From Pelotomaculum terephthalicicum JT (GTDB lineage: Bacteria; Bacillota; Desulfotomaculia; Desulfotomaculales; Pelotomaculaceae), in assembly GCF_022410535.1 (NCBI RefSeq), contig NZ_JAKNBL010000012.1, positions 1 to 64,000 on the forward strand: a DNA stretch of 64,000 nt, given 5' to 3'. Shown one piece after another: positions 7,880 to 15,695 of this stretch. The first letter of the stretch is position 1. Every line of letters begins with the position of its first letter. The notes below the pieces were generated by a model. It did not search any database, was not told where the DNA came from, and saw only the letters and a program-made list of their open reading frames with translations. The translations under genes were made by a program, and so were the position numbers.

Positions 7880-10800
7880 CATTAACCGCGCTGGCGAAGA
7901 CGATAGCCGGCGGCTCTGTATAGGTGCCGACAAAGGTGCCATCGATAATACCGCTGGCGGTGCTGGCCGGGGACAGGCCGTCCTCCGTCTTCAGTCCGCC
8001 GCTTTCTTTAATGGTAAGCGTATCGCCAACTGCCAAAGTGCCGTAAGCGGCGTCGCTGACAGTAAGCACCAGGGTTCTGGCGTCTGTCCACGTGCCGGCG
8101 TAGTCTGTGCCGAATACCCTCTGGCCAAAGTCGATCAGGGCATCTACCGCGGCCTTGCTATCTACCGGAGGACTGTTGGTATACACGTCGAAGTCTATGG
8201 TTACTGTGTCACCGCTGCCCAGACCCTCGTTGCACCCGCTGTCGGCGGCTGTGATGGAAATGATCGCCGGAGCCGAAGGCGTGTATTGTCCACTGGGAAT
8301 AAGGTGCAGGTCGGCCGTCACATCCCCGGAGCTTGCGTCAATCAAGGCAGCGTTATCATATTCGGGCTCGGTTACGTCGTCGGAGACATAATAGCCGCAT
8401 GGCAAGTAGCCTAGTTCGGGCGAGCTCAGCGAGCCCAATGAATAAAACAGCTCAAAACCGGCCTCTTTTGGCACTGCCAGGCTATAGCCCGCGCCGCTAT
8501 TCCCGGCCGGGATGACTACATGAGCTTTATAATAAAAGCTCAATTCTTCCTGTGGCTTACAAGCGATAACGTAGAGCGGGATGTCTTCCTCCGCCGTCTC
8601 GGCGGGCAGCGACACGGTGCCGGTGATCGAAGCCGCAGGAATCAGGGTGAGGTTGATATCATCCCGGCCCTGGCTTCCCGGGCTAATCCAAGTGTAATTG
8701 TAATAATTTAACGTGGTGCCGTCTGCTGAATAATAACCGTACTGCATATAGCCCGGCACTGGATGAGTCAGGGAATAATTTACTAAATACTCCCCGCTTT
8801 GCGGAACAACAAGGCTGTAATTGACAGAATGTCCTCCGTTCGGGATGGTTACATAAGCCATGCCCGAATACATCGTTCCGCTGCTAACGGCGGTTACGCA
8901 AAGGCTGATATTCCCCGCCGCCGTCGCCCCGCCGGGCAGAGACACGGTGCCGCTGATGGCGCTTCCAATAAGAATGGTAAGGTCTTTATCCGCGACACTC
9001 CCTTCAGAGACGTCTATCAGCCCGACCTCTCCGTCCTCCATATAGTAGCCTTGCAGCACGCCATACGGCGCTATGCCACTCGCCGAGTACCGCAACCGGT
9101 AGCCGCTCTCCGCGGGGACAACCAGACTATATTCCGCGTAATTTTGTCCCTGCGGGATGATGATGTCCGTCCACCCGTTGGGGGGGTAACCGCCTGTGCC
9201 TTCTCCTAGCATGGCCTCGACCCTCACATCGAGGTTGGCTGACGCCTGTTGTCCTTCCGGCAGCCGCACTTTTCCGGAAATGGTGTATCCGGACAAAAGG
9301 GTGAGGTCGATGCCGTCCCGGTCTCCTCCACTGACATATATCCATTCAGCATTTTCGTAATACGGCGTGGTTATACTGTCGTAACCATAATAAGCGCGCT
9401 GGGCGTAGCTTGAACTGCTTGTTTGCTGATAGCTGACAAGGTACGGCCCTTCCGCTTGGCTCTCCGGGACGCTTAGAGCATATCCCGCTGAACTTGCCCC
9501 CGCCGGTATCGTGACAACGGGCGAGTTCCACCAGAAAGCGCAGGGGTCGGTCTGGGCAAAAACTTGCACCGCGATGCCGCCGGCCGGCGCCTCGTTATCA
9601 CCGGGCAGCGAAACGGTGCCGCTGATCTCTTTTCCTCTAATCAGCGTCAGGTTGACGCCCGTCCGGTCCCCGGAGTTCACGTCGACCAAGCTGGAGAACT
9701 CGTAATAGGCCGTGGTCGCGCCGTTGGCGTAAAAACCCTGCTGTACGTAGCCCGATCCCGGCTGGACGGAATATTTCACCCGGTACCCGTAACCCGGCGC
9801 GCTGGCGGGAACATACAGGGCGTAGTCAGCGGGGTTGGACGAAGATGAAATCGTTAGATTCGTCCCCCATGAAGACTGCTTGCCCTCCTGAGTGGCGCTG
9901 ACAGTGACTTGGATGTTCCCCGGCCCTCCCCCCGGCAAGGAAACCACGCCGCTGATGGCGTATCCCCGGAGCAGCGTCAGGTTGACGCCCGTCCGGCTGC
10001 CGCCGCTGACGCTGACCGGAGCGGCCTCGTCCAAATACGCCGTGGTGCCGCCGGTGGCATAATAGCCGACCTGCACGTAGCTGTTTTGCACATAGTATCT
10101 GACCCGGTAACTGTAACCCACATAGCTGTCCGGAACGGTCAATCTGTAATTGGCGGAACTCTGACCGCCGGGAATGGTCAACAAACACGTTAACGGGGTG
10201 GTGAGTCCGTCGGCTTCGGCGAGAACAGCAATGTTTATATCGCTCCCGGCCGTTCCCGAGGGCAGACTGACTGTCCCTGTGATGGTCCTGCTGCTCCCAG
10301 GGCTAGGAGACGGCGGAGGATTTGTTTCCGGCGCCGGTGTTGGTATATTCGGCGGCGGAGTAGGCGGTGGCGGAGTGTCCTCCGGGCCGGTCTGCTGCTC
10401 TACGGGAACGGGCGGGGTGATTGCGGGCGTGTTTTGCTCAATGGCGTTGACCCGTCCTTCCACCCAGTCTTGGACCGCCTGCCAGATTTGCTGCTGCTCG
10501 GGGGTCAGCGGGGCCGGCGGCGTGGGCGGCGCGCCCGGCGAGGTGATGGATGTGGCCTGGCCGACAGACACGGTAACGGGTTGCCCGCTGCCCGAAACGA
10601 CTTGCACTTGCCCGTCGATAACGCTGGTGATGTTATAGCCGGGGCCCACTTCGTTCATCCAGAAGGTGCCCCGCACGGAAGCGACGCCCCAGGGCATGTC
10701 TACTTCCACTCTGACTTTTTCTTCGTAAGCGGACTGCCACCACTGAAGGTCCTGGCCTTCCGCTTCGGCCAGAAGGCCGGCGGGCAGGCCTGCCCCGGCG

Positions 10801-11843
10801 TAGGCCAGTTGGATGTTATTTTGGCTGCGGCCGGCTGTATTTGTATTGGTTTCGTTTTTATTAATATACATACCGGCCAGCGCGCCGAAAAGCCTGCCCT
10901 TGGCCAGGTCAAGCTTTAAATAATCTATTATGGTTCCGGGCGTGCCGTCTTTCAATATGGTGGTCCGGCCGCGCGCGTCCGTAATGGTCATCGTGGTATC
11001 GGCGTCAAGCCTCAAGCCTGACCCGTCGGAAAAGTTCAGTTCCGCCTGGCTGCCGGCGCCGGTTTTTATTATCGCGCCGGCCTGGACGGCTGTCACGGCG
11101 GTTATATCCACGGGGCTCCTGCCGGGTTCGGTGACGGTTACTTTGCCTTTTACGGGCGTGACGCTGCAGATCAGCGATACTTTGTTCCGCTCGGGATCTA
11201 TGTTTAGGATCGTGGCCAGGCCTCTGGCCATCTGGGCGCGGGTGGCCGGGACTTCGGGGGCGAAGCTGTTTTTCCGGTCCACGGTGAACAGGCCGGCCTG
11301 CAATGCCACGGCTATCTGCTGTCTGGCCCAGTGCGCCGGCTGGACGTCTACGATGCTATCGGACAGCGTTATGTCGCCGGACACGGGCATGTTGGTCAGG
11401 CGCAAGAGCAGCGCGCAGGCTTCGGCCCGGCTGACGGGCTCTTCGGGCCTGAACGTCCCGTCGGGGTAACCTGTGAGGAGACCGGCCCGGCTGGCTCCTG
11501 CAATTACGGTGTAAGCCCAGTGCCAGGGGCTGACATCGCTGAATGTCTGGACGGCGGGGACTGCTTGTCCGTCTAATTTATCCGCCCTGGCCAGCATGGC
11601 GGCGGCTTCGGCCCTGGTCAGAGAGCCGCCGGGCTGAAAGCTGCCGTCGGGATAGCCGTGGATGAGATCAGTTTTCACCAGGTAGTTGACGAACGGGTAA
11701 TAGAAATCGCTTTCGGGCAGGTCTGTAAACACCGGTCCGGCGGCAAACGCGCCGGGCGGAGCCAGCAGGCCGCACGCCGCAACGACTGCCAGCGCGACTG
11801 CGCAGACACTCGCTAACCTCAACACTTTATTGCGGAGCTTCAT
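7869..11843 (-). CDS. Large SLH-anchored surface protein with FecR domain
   Basis: 1324 residues to the stop after the poly-G run. GGGAGG sits 6 bases before ATG 11843. Order of parts: signal peptide (about 1-35, ending AFA), three SLH domains (about 37-215; e.g. GYPDGSFQPGGSLTRAEAA) that bind cell-wall polymer, a FecR-like domain (about 225-430), a Pro-rich linker (about 435-525), then six repeats of about 105 residues each opening ISGTVSLPGG or close variants, with Tyr-rich ends, and one C-terminal repeat ending in STASGIIDGTF. A second copy of that last repeat follows out of frame. It should be an S-layer or S-layer-associated protein; the FecR domain suggests a structural or ligand role. 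No sortase signal is seen. Confidence 0.85.
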   Translation of the reverse strand: MKLRNKVLRLASVCAVALAVVAACGLLAPPGAFAAGPVFTDLPESDFYYPFVNYLVKTDLIHGYPDGSFQPGGSLTRAEAAAMLARADKLDGQAVPAVQTFSDVSPWHWAYTVIAGASRAGLLTGYPDGTFRPEEPVSRAEACALLLRLTNMPVSGDITLSDSIVDVQPAHWARQQIAVALQAGLFTVDRKNSFAPEVPATRAQMARGLATILNIDPERNKVSLICSVTPVKGKVTVTEPGRSPVDITAVTAVQAGAIIKTGAGSQAELNFSDGSGLRLDADTTMTITDARGRTTILKDGTPGTIIDYLKLDLAKGRLFGALAGMYINKNETNTNTAGRSQNNIQLAYAGAGLPAGLLAEAEGQDLQWWQSAYEEKVRVEVDMPWGVASVRGTFWMNEVGPGYNITSVIDGQVQVVSGSGQPVTVSVGQATSITSPGAPPTPPAPLTPEQQQIWQAVQDWVEGRVNAIEQNTPAITPPVPVEQQTGPEDTPPPPTPPPNIPTPAPETNPPPSPSPGSSRTITGTVSLPSGTAGSDINIAVLAEADGLTTPLTCLLTIPGGQSSANYRLTVPDSYVGYSYRVRYYVQNSYVQVGYYATGGTTAYLDEAAPVSVSGGSRTGVNLTLLRGYAISGVVSLPGGGPGNIQVTVSATQEGKQSSWGTNLTISSSSNPADYALYVPASAPGYGYRVKYSVQPGSGYVQQGFYANGATTAYYEFSSLVDVNSGDRTGVNLTLIRGKEISGTVSLPGDNEAPAGGIAVQVFAQTDPCAFWWNSPVVTIPAGASSAGYALSVPESQAEGPYLVSYQQTSSSSYAQRAYYGYDSITTPYYENAEWIYVSGGDRDGIDLTLLSGYTISGKVRLPEGQQASANLDVRVEAMLGEGTGGYPPNGWTDIIIPQGQNYAEYSLVVPAESGYRLRYSASGIAPYGVLQGYYMEDGEVGLIDVSEGSVADKDLTILIGSAISGTVSLPGGATAAGNISLCVTAVSSGTMYSGMAYVTIPNGGHSVNYSLVVPQSGEYLVNYSLTHPVPGYMQYGYYSADGTTLNYYNYTWISPGSQGRDDINLTLIPAASITGTVSLPAETAEEDIPLYVIACKPQEELSFYYKAHVVIPAGNSGAGYSLAVPKEAGFELFYSLGSLSSPELGYLPCGYYVSDDVTEPEYDNAALIDASSGDVTADLHLIPSGQYTPSAPAIISITAADSGCNEGLGSGDTVTIDFDVYTNSPPVDSKAAVDALIDFGQRVFGTDYAGTWTDARTLVLTVSDAAYGTLAVGDTLTIKESGGLKTEDGLSPASTASGIIDGTFVGTYTEPPAIVFASAVNGGG

Positions 11844-11869
11844 ATCACGCCTCCCTAGTAAATGTTTTA

Positions 11870-12010
11870 AATTCTTTGCGGGTCAGGGCGACAGGCGCAA
11901 CCCCCACGCCATTGCCGGCGGTTAAACCGGCCGTGAAGAGCTACCCCGGTCCTGCGGCTGCCTCCGGGCTGATTTCGCTGAAACCAGCGATATCGCCCAG
12001 TTTCAATAAT
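11870..12010 (-). promoter_or_regulatory. Structured 5' leader of the surface-protein gene
   Basis: The 150 bases upstream of the SLH gene fold readily in the sense direction. One hairpin is CTGGTTTC-AGC-GAAATCAG (one G-U pair), the next CCCGG...CCGGG, then CGGTT-T-AACCG and GGCG...CGCC. It is GC-rich compared with the AT-rich DNA upstream. This could be a riboswitch, a protein-binding leader or an mRNA stabiliser. A short stretch (CCGCAGGA...CTCTTCACG) faintly recalls ydaO-type c-di-AMP leaders, but I cannot match any known class. Confidence 0.4.
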
Positions 12011-12038
12011 ATGGCTGTATAGCTTTATTTTTCTTATT

Positions 12039-12257
12039 CTACATTTCATCACAAATTTCGTCAAATAATATCTTTACCGCCCATATTGTATCAATCTCTT
12101 CAACGATTTCCTGCAGATACCTGTCAAACCGCTTGGGCCGGTCAGCTTCAAAAGCTAATTGAAGATTGCTCTGAATAATGGAGATTGAGACGTTCTTATG
12201 ATCATGTCGCCTTCGCCAGGTAAATCTATCTTTAAAAAAATTTTTTTGCATCAACAT
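12039..12257 (-). CDS. Small hypothetical protein
   Basis: 72 codons from ATG 12257 to the stop at 12039, ending FDEICDEM. The second half looks protein-like (alternating hydrophobic and charged residues, e.g. DRYLQEIVEEIDTIW), the first half is basic. The start lacks a good ribosome site and there is no recognisable family. It may be the tail of a larger, lost gene or chance. It lies in the 500-base gap between the SLH gene and spo0A. Confidence 0.3.
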   Translation of the reverse strand: MLMQKNFFKDRFTWRRRHDHKNVSISIIQSNLQLAFEADRPKRFDRYLQEIVEEIDTIWAVKILFDEICDEM

Positions 12258-12339
12258 TCATCGACACGTTTCCCGAAGGGAATATATGGCCAACCGTCAA
12301 ATAGTATAAAAAAAAGCTGTATAAATCGGAGGCGGGATT

Positions 12340-13164
12340 ATGTTAGAGAAAAAAAGCATCAAAGTGCTAATCGCGGATGACAACAGAGAATTCTGTGAGC
12401 TTTTAAGTAGTTTTATCGGGAAACAAGACGGTTTGGAGATTGCCGGCTTGGCGAACAACGGCCTGCAGGCAATAGAAATGATCCATAAGCACAGTCCGGA
12501 CGTGGTAGTTCTCGATATCATCATGCCGCAGCTTGACGGTATCGGTGTTTTAGAGAGTTTAGCCGGCGCCGGCAACAAACCAAAAGTGATTATGCTGACT
12601 GCCTTTGGACAGGATAGTATTACCTGCCGCGCACTGGAACTTGGCGCCGATTATTTTATAATTAAGCCGTTCGATCTAAGCCTGCTGGTTGAACGCATAC
12701 GTCAGCTTTCAAGTAAAGTCACCCTCTATCAATATGAACAGAAACCTAAAACAAGGGACTTGGGCACAAATATCACTAACATTATGCACGAAATGGGAAT
12801 TCCCGCCCATGTGAAAGGATATCATTATTTAAGGGAAGCCATAATAATGGCTTATCATAATACCAGTCTGCTCGGCGCCCTGACAAAAGAGCTTTACCCG
12901 ACGATAGCGGAGAAATTTAAATCAACTCCTTCCAAAGTTGAACGTGCCATTAGAACCTCGATACAATTGGCTTGTGACAGGGGAAATATTGAAATGATTC
13001 GTAAGACTTTCAGGTACACCATGAATATCGATCGCGGCAAACCAACTAACGGGCAATTTATTTCGGTTATAGCCGACAGATTAATAACGGAGGAAAAGGC
13101 TGCTAAAAATCATGCCCATGATCAGGCTTTGTCATCAACAATGCAGCTTCCGGCATCGGGATGA
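12340..13164 (+). CDS. spo0A: Spo0A-type sporulation response regulator, divergent
   Basis: 274 residues with GGAGGCGGG before the ATG. Receiver domain (about 8-125): ADDNREFCELL with the acidic pocket, VVVLDIIMP with the phosphorylated Asp, MLTAFGQ, and FIIKPFD with the Lys. A linker leads to the Spo0A-only DNA-binding domain (about 150-265): VKGYHYLREAI, the recognition helix segment STPSKVERAIR, and GKPTNGQFISVIADRL. This domain is diagnostic. It differs from the usual VAWSRGN (here LACDRGN) and the gene is not next to spoIVB, where spo0A normally sits. It may therefore be a second, specialised copy. A TGTCGAT site near 12261-12266 resembles a 0A box. Confidence 0.85.
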   Translation: MLEKKSIKVLIADDNREFCELLSSFIGKQDGLEIAGLANNGLQAIEMIHKHSPDVVVLDIIMPQLDGIGVLESLAGAGNKPKVIMLTAFGQDSITCRALELGADYFIIKPFDLSLLVERIRQLSSKVTLYQYEQKPKTRDLGTNITNIMHEMGIPAHVKGYHYLREAIIMAYHNTSLLGALTKELYPTIAEKFKSTPSKVERAIRTSIQLACDRGNIEMIRKTFRYTMNIDRGKPTNGQFISVIADRLITEEKAAKNHAHDQALSSTMQLPASG

Positions 13165-13199
13165 TTTAGACATTCATGCCGTTGACGCAATCCGGCAAT

Positions 13200-13239
13200 C
13201 CGGCGCTTTGACCGTGGCAGACCCCGGTCAAAGCGCCGG
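13200..13239. terminator. Bidirectional terminator hairpin, 15-bp perfect stem
   Basis: Perfectly complementary arms 13200-13214 and 13225-13239 (CCGGCGCTTTGACCG and its complement) enclose a 10-base loop. It lies between the convergent spo0A and oxidoreductase genes and can serve both. There is no T-run directly after the stem on the plus side. Confidence 0.7.
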
Positions 13240-13279
13240 CTGCAGGATTCGGCGGCTGCTTGTTGTCAAACATTTTTTC

Positions 13280-14353
13280 TTATTTCAATGACTTAACCTT
13301 ATCGATCAAATGAACAAGTGAAGCAATATATTTTAAGACATCAAGGTTGGTGTTGTAAATCATATTTTTAATCAACGGAGCAGTCAAAAGGGCAATAAGC
13401 CGGTCAAAGTTTTTATTTTGATACTGATTTAAGTATGCTCTTAAGGCTATGGAAATCCGGGTATTTTCTTTTAGCTGCTCAAGATAATCTTCGTAATTTA
13501 TTCCCTCAATGATTGACTTTGCGGCGTAAACACCGCTGTAGATTGCCCCCAGCAGGGCAAAACCCAGTAACGGCTCTAAAAATCCTCCCGCGTTGCCGAC
13601 AAAAAGGATGTTATCTACCCGGTGCGGGTAAACAAAACCGGAAGAGTGTTCCAGGTCCCACAGGCTGGCAATTTCATAGGTAAATTTTTCTGTTTGCCAA
13701 AATCTGCTCCAGTACTGTCCTATATTGGATCTATCCGCTCCTTGGACAACTAATACTAAGGAAGCGCTTTTCTGGTTAAAAGGGTTGAGGTAAGCATATC
13801 CTCTTTTAGCGTATTCCGTATTAAGCCACATCTTCATCGCGGTTGGCTCAAATGAGCCAAGTACAGTTGAACCCATCACCCAGGATTTAACAACATCCTG
13901 CCAGCAACCCAAGGTTTTTGTTATATCGCTGGTACCGCTGGCGATAATAACGTAATCATATTCACGGGCCAGCCTGGTGAAATCGGCCCGGCAATTATAA
14001 TAGACAGGGGCTTTGATCAGTGAGAGAAGTTGATTTGCCGTACTATCCTGGTCTTGGCCCTGCTTTATAAGATAGCCGAGCTTTCCATAAACAGTACCGG
14101 AAGCTTTGGGAGTATTCATTATAATTTTTTTTAATGGGTTCAATGGTTCTAAACGGATATTAAGGTTTTTGCGCAAATCTTCAATTTGATCCTTGACGGG
14201 CCTGTTCATGACCTTCAGTACTGCGGCACAGTGTGTAACAAGTTCCCCGACTTGGTTCCGTTGTTCAAAAATATCCGGTATGACACCATGCCGTTCCAAC
14301 TCGTGCGCGCAAGCTAATCCGGAAATCCCCGCACCGATAATACCGACTTTCAT
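13280..14353 (-). CDS. FAD-dependent oxidoreductase, geranylgeranyl-reductase-like
   Basis: 357 residues from ATG 14353, preferred because the dinucleotide-binding motif VGIIGAGISGLACA then begins at residue 3; AAGGTGG lies just upstream. A further in-frame ATG at 14416 has no proper ribosome site. Late in the protein VDNILFVGNAGGFLEPLLG matches the FAD-phosphate motif (GDAAGF.DP) of geranylgeranyl reductases and related flavoprotein hydroxylases. The C-terminus (about 300-357) is helical and hydrophobic, perhaps membrane-facing. Likely substrates are isoprenoid or lipid double bonds, or an aromatic compound. No partner genes give a hint. Confidence 0.65.
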   Translation of the reverse strand: MKVGIIGAGISGLACAHELERHGVIPDIFEQRNQVGELVTHCAAVLKVMNRPVKDQIEDLRKNLNIRLEPLNPLKKIIMNTPKASGTVYGKLGYLIKQGQDQDSTANQLLSLIKAPVYYNCRADFTRLAREYDYVIIASGTSDITKTLGCWQDVVKSWVMGSTVLGSFEPTAMKMWLNTEYAKRGYAYLNPFNQKSASLVLVVQGADRSNIGQYWSRFWQTEKFTYEIASLWDLEHSSGFVYPHRVDNILFVGNAGGFLEPLLGFALLGAIYSGVYAAKSIIEGINYEDYLEQLKENTRISIALRAYLNQYQNKNFDRLIALLTAPLIKNMIYNTNLDVLKYIASLVHLIDKVKSLK

Positions 14354-14643
14354 AGGCCACCTTATATTCCAAATAATCTTATTTTCTTCACTTGCCTTTT
14401 CATCTTTCCAAGGCATTCCTAACTGTTTTTTTTGATTATTATCCTTTTTTTGAACTTACCCAATAGGAGATTGTCCAGTACGTGCCTGCCCGTAAAAATA
14501 TGCAACCCTTTGTTTGTGTATGAAAATAGAGTTAGCAAAATAATTTGATTTTATGCAAAAGTCTGTTCGATTTCTCCAGGTCGTTTGGGGAAGCTGCCGT
14601 TGGGAATCAACAATGTAAGGCGCCTGGTCAAGTGCGAATACGT

Positions 14644-14736
14644 TTACATCTCTTTCAGCAGCCTTGCTTCACGGACCAGTTTCACGCATTGGGCCCTGTT
14701 TTTCACTCCCAGCTTGCCGTAAATATTCCCTATCTT
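14644..14736 (-). pseudogene. Remnant of a LuxR/MalT-type regulator C-terminus
   Basis: Thirty codons on the minus strand end with TAA at 14644 and read IGNIYGKLGVKNRAQCVKLV then REARLLKEM. This is the end of a LuxR-type helix-turn-helix (dimer helix after the recognition helix). An in-frame stop lies about six codons upstream and the rest of the gene is absent. It is a decayed stump, not a functional gene. The surrounding 14354-14894 holds nothing else recognisable. Confidence 0.65.
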
Positions 14737-14894
14737 ATACAATACCGGCTTATTTTAACAATTTTTAACGGACTTTGCCTGCTAAAAATCATGATAAAGC
14801 ATAATAACCCGCAATTCTTATGTATCCGGGGATGCGGGTCGCGCTTTCTATGGCGGGAGATAAAAATTATTTTTTGCGGCAAGAGTAATATTAC

Positions 14895-14928
14895 TTGCAT
14901 TTGATATATGTATGCGATATATTGCATA
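14895..14928 (+). promoter_or_regulatory. Promoter with overlapping GntR operator
   Basis: TTGCAT (14895-14900), 17 bases, TATATT (14918-14923) form a good promoter. An inverted repeat TATGC-8 bases-GCATA (14911-14928) covers the -10 box, a spacing typical of FCD-type GntR operators. The arrangement predicts self-repression by the gene at 14958. Confidence 0.55.
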
Positions 14929-14957
14929 TAAGTAATTCATTAAGGAGAATAATACAC

Positions 14958-15623
14958 ATGCCGGTACCCCCAGATTTTTCCGCACCAATACGCATATCCG
15001 CGAAAGAAAGAGCATTATCGCAAATCCAAAGGTGGATCATTGAGGGCACCCTGCAGCCGGGCGAGAAATTAATCGATGCTGAACTGGCAGATTCTCTGGC
15101 TGTCAGCAGAACTCCAATAAGGGAGGCCTTACAGCTTTTAGAGGTGCAGGGGTTGGTTTCGATGCATCCCGGCAGAGAAACGCGAGTGACGGGCATCGAG
15201 AAAGAAGATATTTTAAAAATGTATCCTGTTCTTGCGTCGCTCCACGCGCTAGCGGCCGAATATACGGCGCAGCTTATTTTACCGGAACAGATCGAAATGC
15301 TGAAAGAACTGAATACGCAGTTTGGCAAAGCCATAGAAATTGGGCAGCCATTTCAGGCGATGGAAATTGATGAGCAGTTCCATAATCTTATTGTAGAGCT
15401 ATCGGATAATCCTTACATTGCTTCATTCAGCGCATCGCTGCAGATTCATATAAGAAGGTTCAAGTACATCTTTTTAAATCAACCGCTAACCGCCACGCAA
15501 ACCTCTGTGGCAGAGCATGCCTCCATAATACTGGCCTTCGAAAAGCGTGATAAAGAAACGGCTTCAGCTATGATGAAACAAAACTTGCTAAGGCCTATGC
15601 GTGAGTTGCATGCATTAATTTAG
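14958..15623 (+). CDS. GntR-family regulator, FCD subfamily
   Basis: 221 residues from ATG 14958 with AAGGAG 12 bases upstream. The winged helix is at about 10-75: an RALSQIQRWIIEGTLQPGEK start, LADSLAVSRTPIREALQLLE as recognition helix, then the wing GLVSMHPGRETRV. The rest is an all-helical FCD ligand domain with metal-type residues around EIDEQFHNLI and VAEHASIILAFEKRD. FCD regulators sense sugar acids or carboxylates. The dehydratase downstream, 72 bases away, is the obvious target, so its substrate or product may be the effector. Confidence 0.85.
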   Translation: MPVPPDFSAPIRISAKERALSQIQRWIIEGTLQPGEKLIDAELADSLAVSRTPIREALQLLEVQGLVSMHPGRETRVTGIEKEDILKMYPVLASLHALAAEYTAQLILPEQIEMLKELNTQFGKAIEIGQPFQAMEIDEQFHNLIVELSDNPYIASFSASLQIHIRRFKYIFLNQPLTATQTSVAEHASIILAFEKRDKETASAMMKQNLLRPMRELHALI

Positions 15624-15695
15624 AGTGAATAAGCAGCTGCGACGTTTGAGGATTGATTTTTCAAGGTATTTCGTAATAAAAGGGGTGTTGCTCAA

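Noticed and set aside
12254-12339. Sigma-H promoter and 0A box for spo0A autoregulation
   Set aside because: Only one TGTCGAT half-site is present and no AGGAWWW/GAATW pair with correct spacing; kept as a mention only.
14545-14904. 119-codon plus-strand frame before the GntR gene
   Set aside because: It lies antisense to the LuxR stump and reads as its complement; no start signal.
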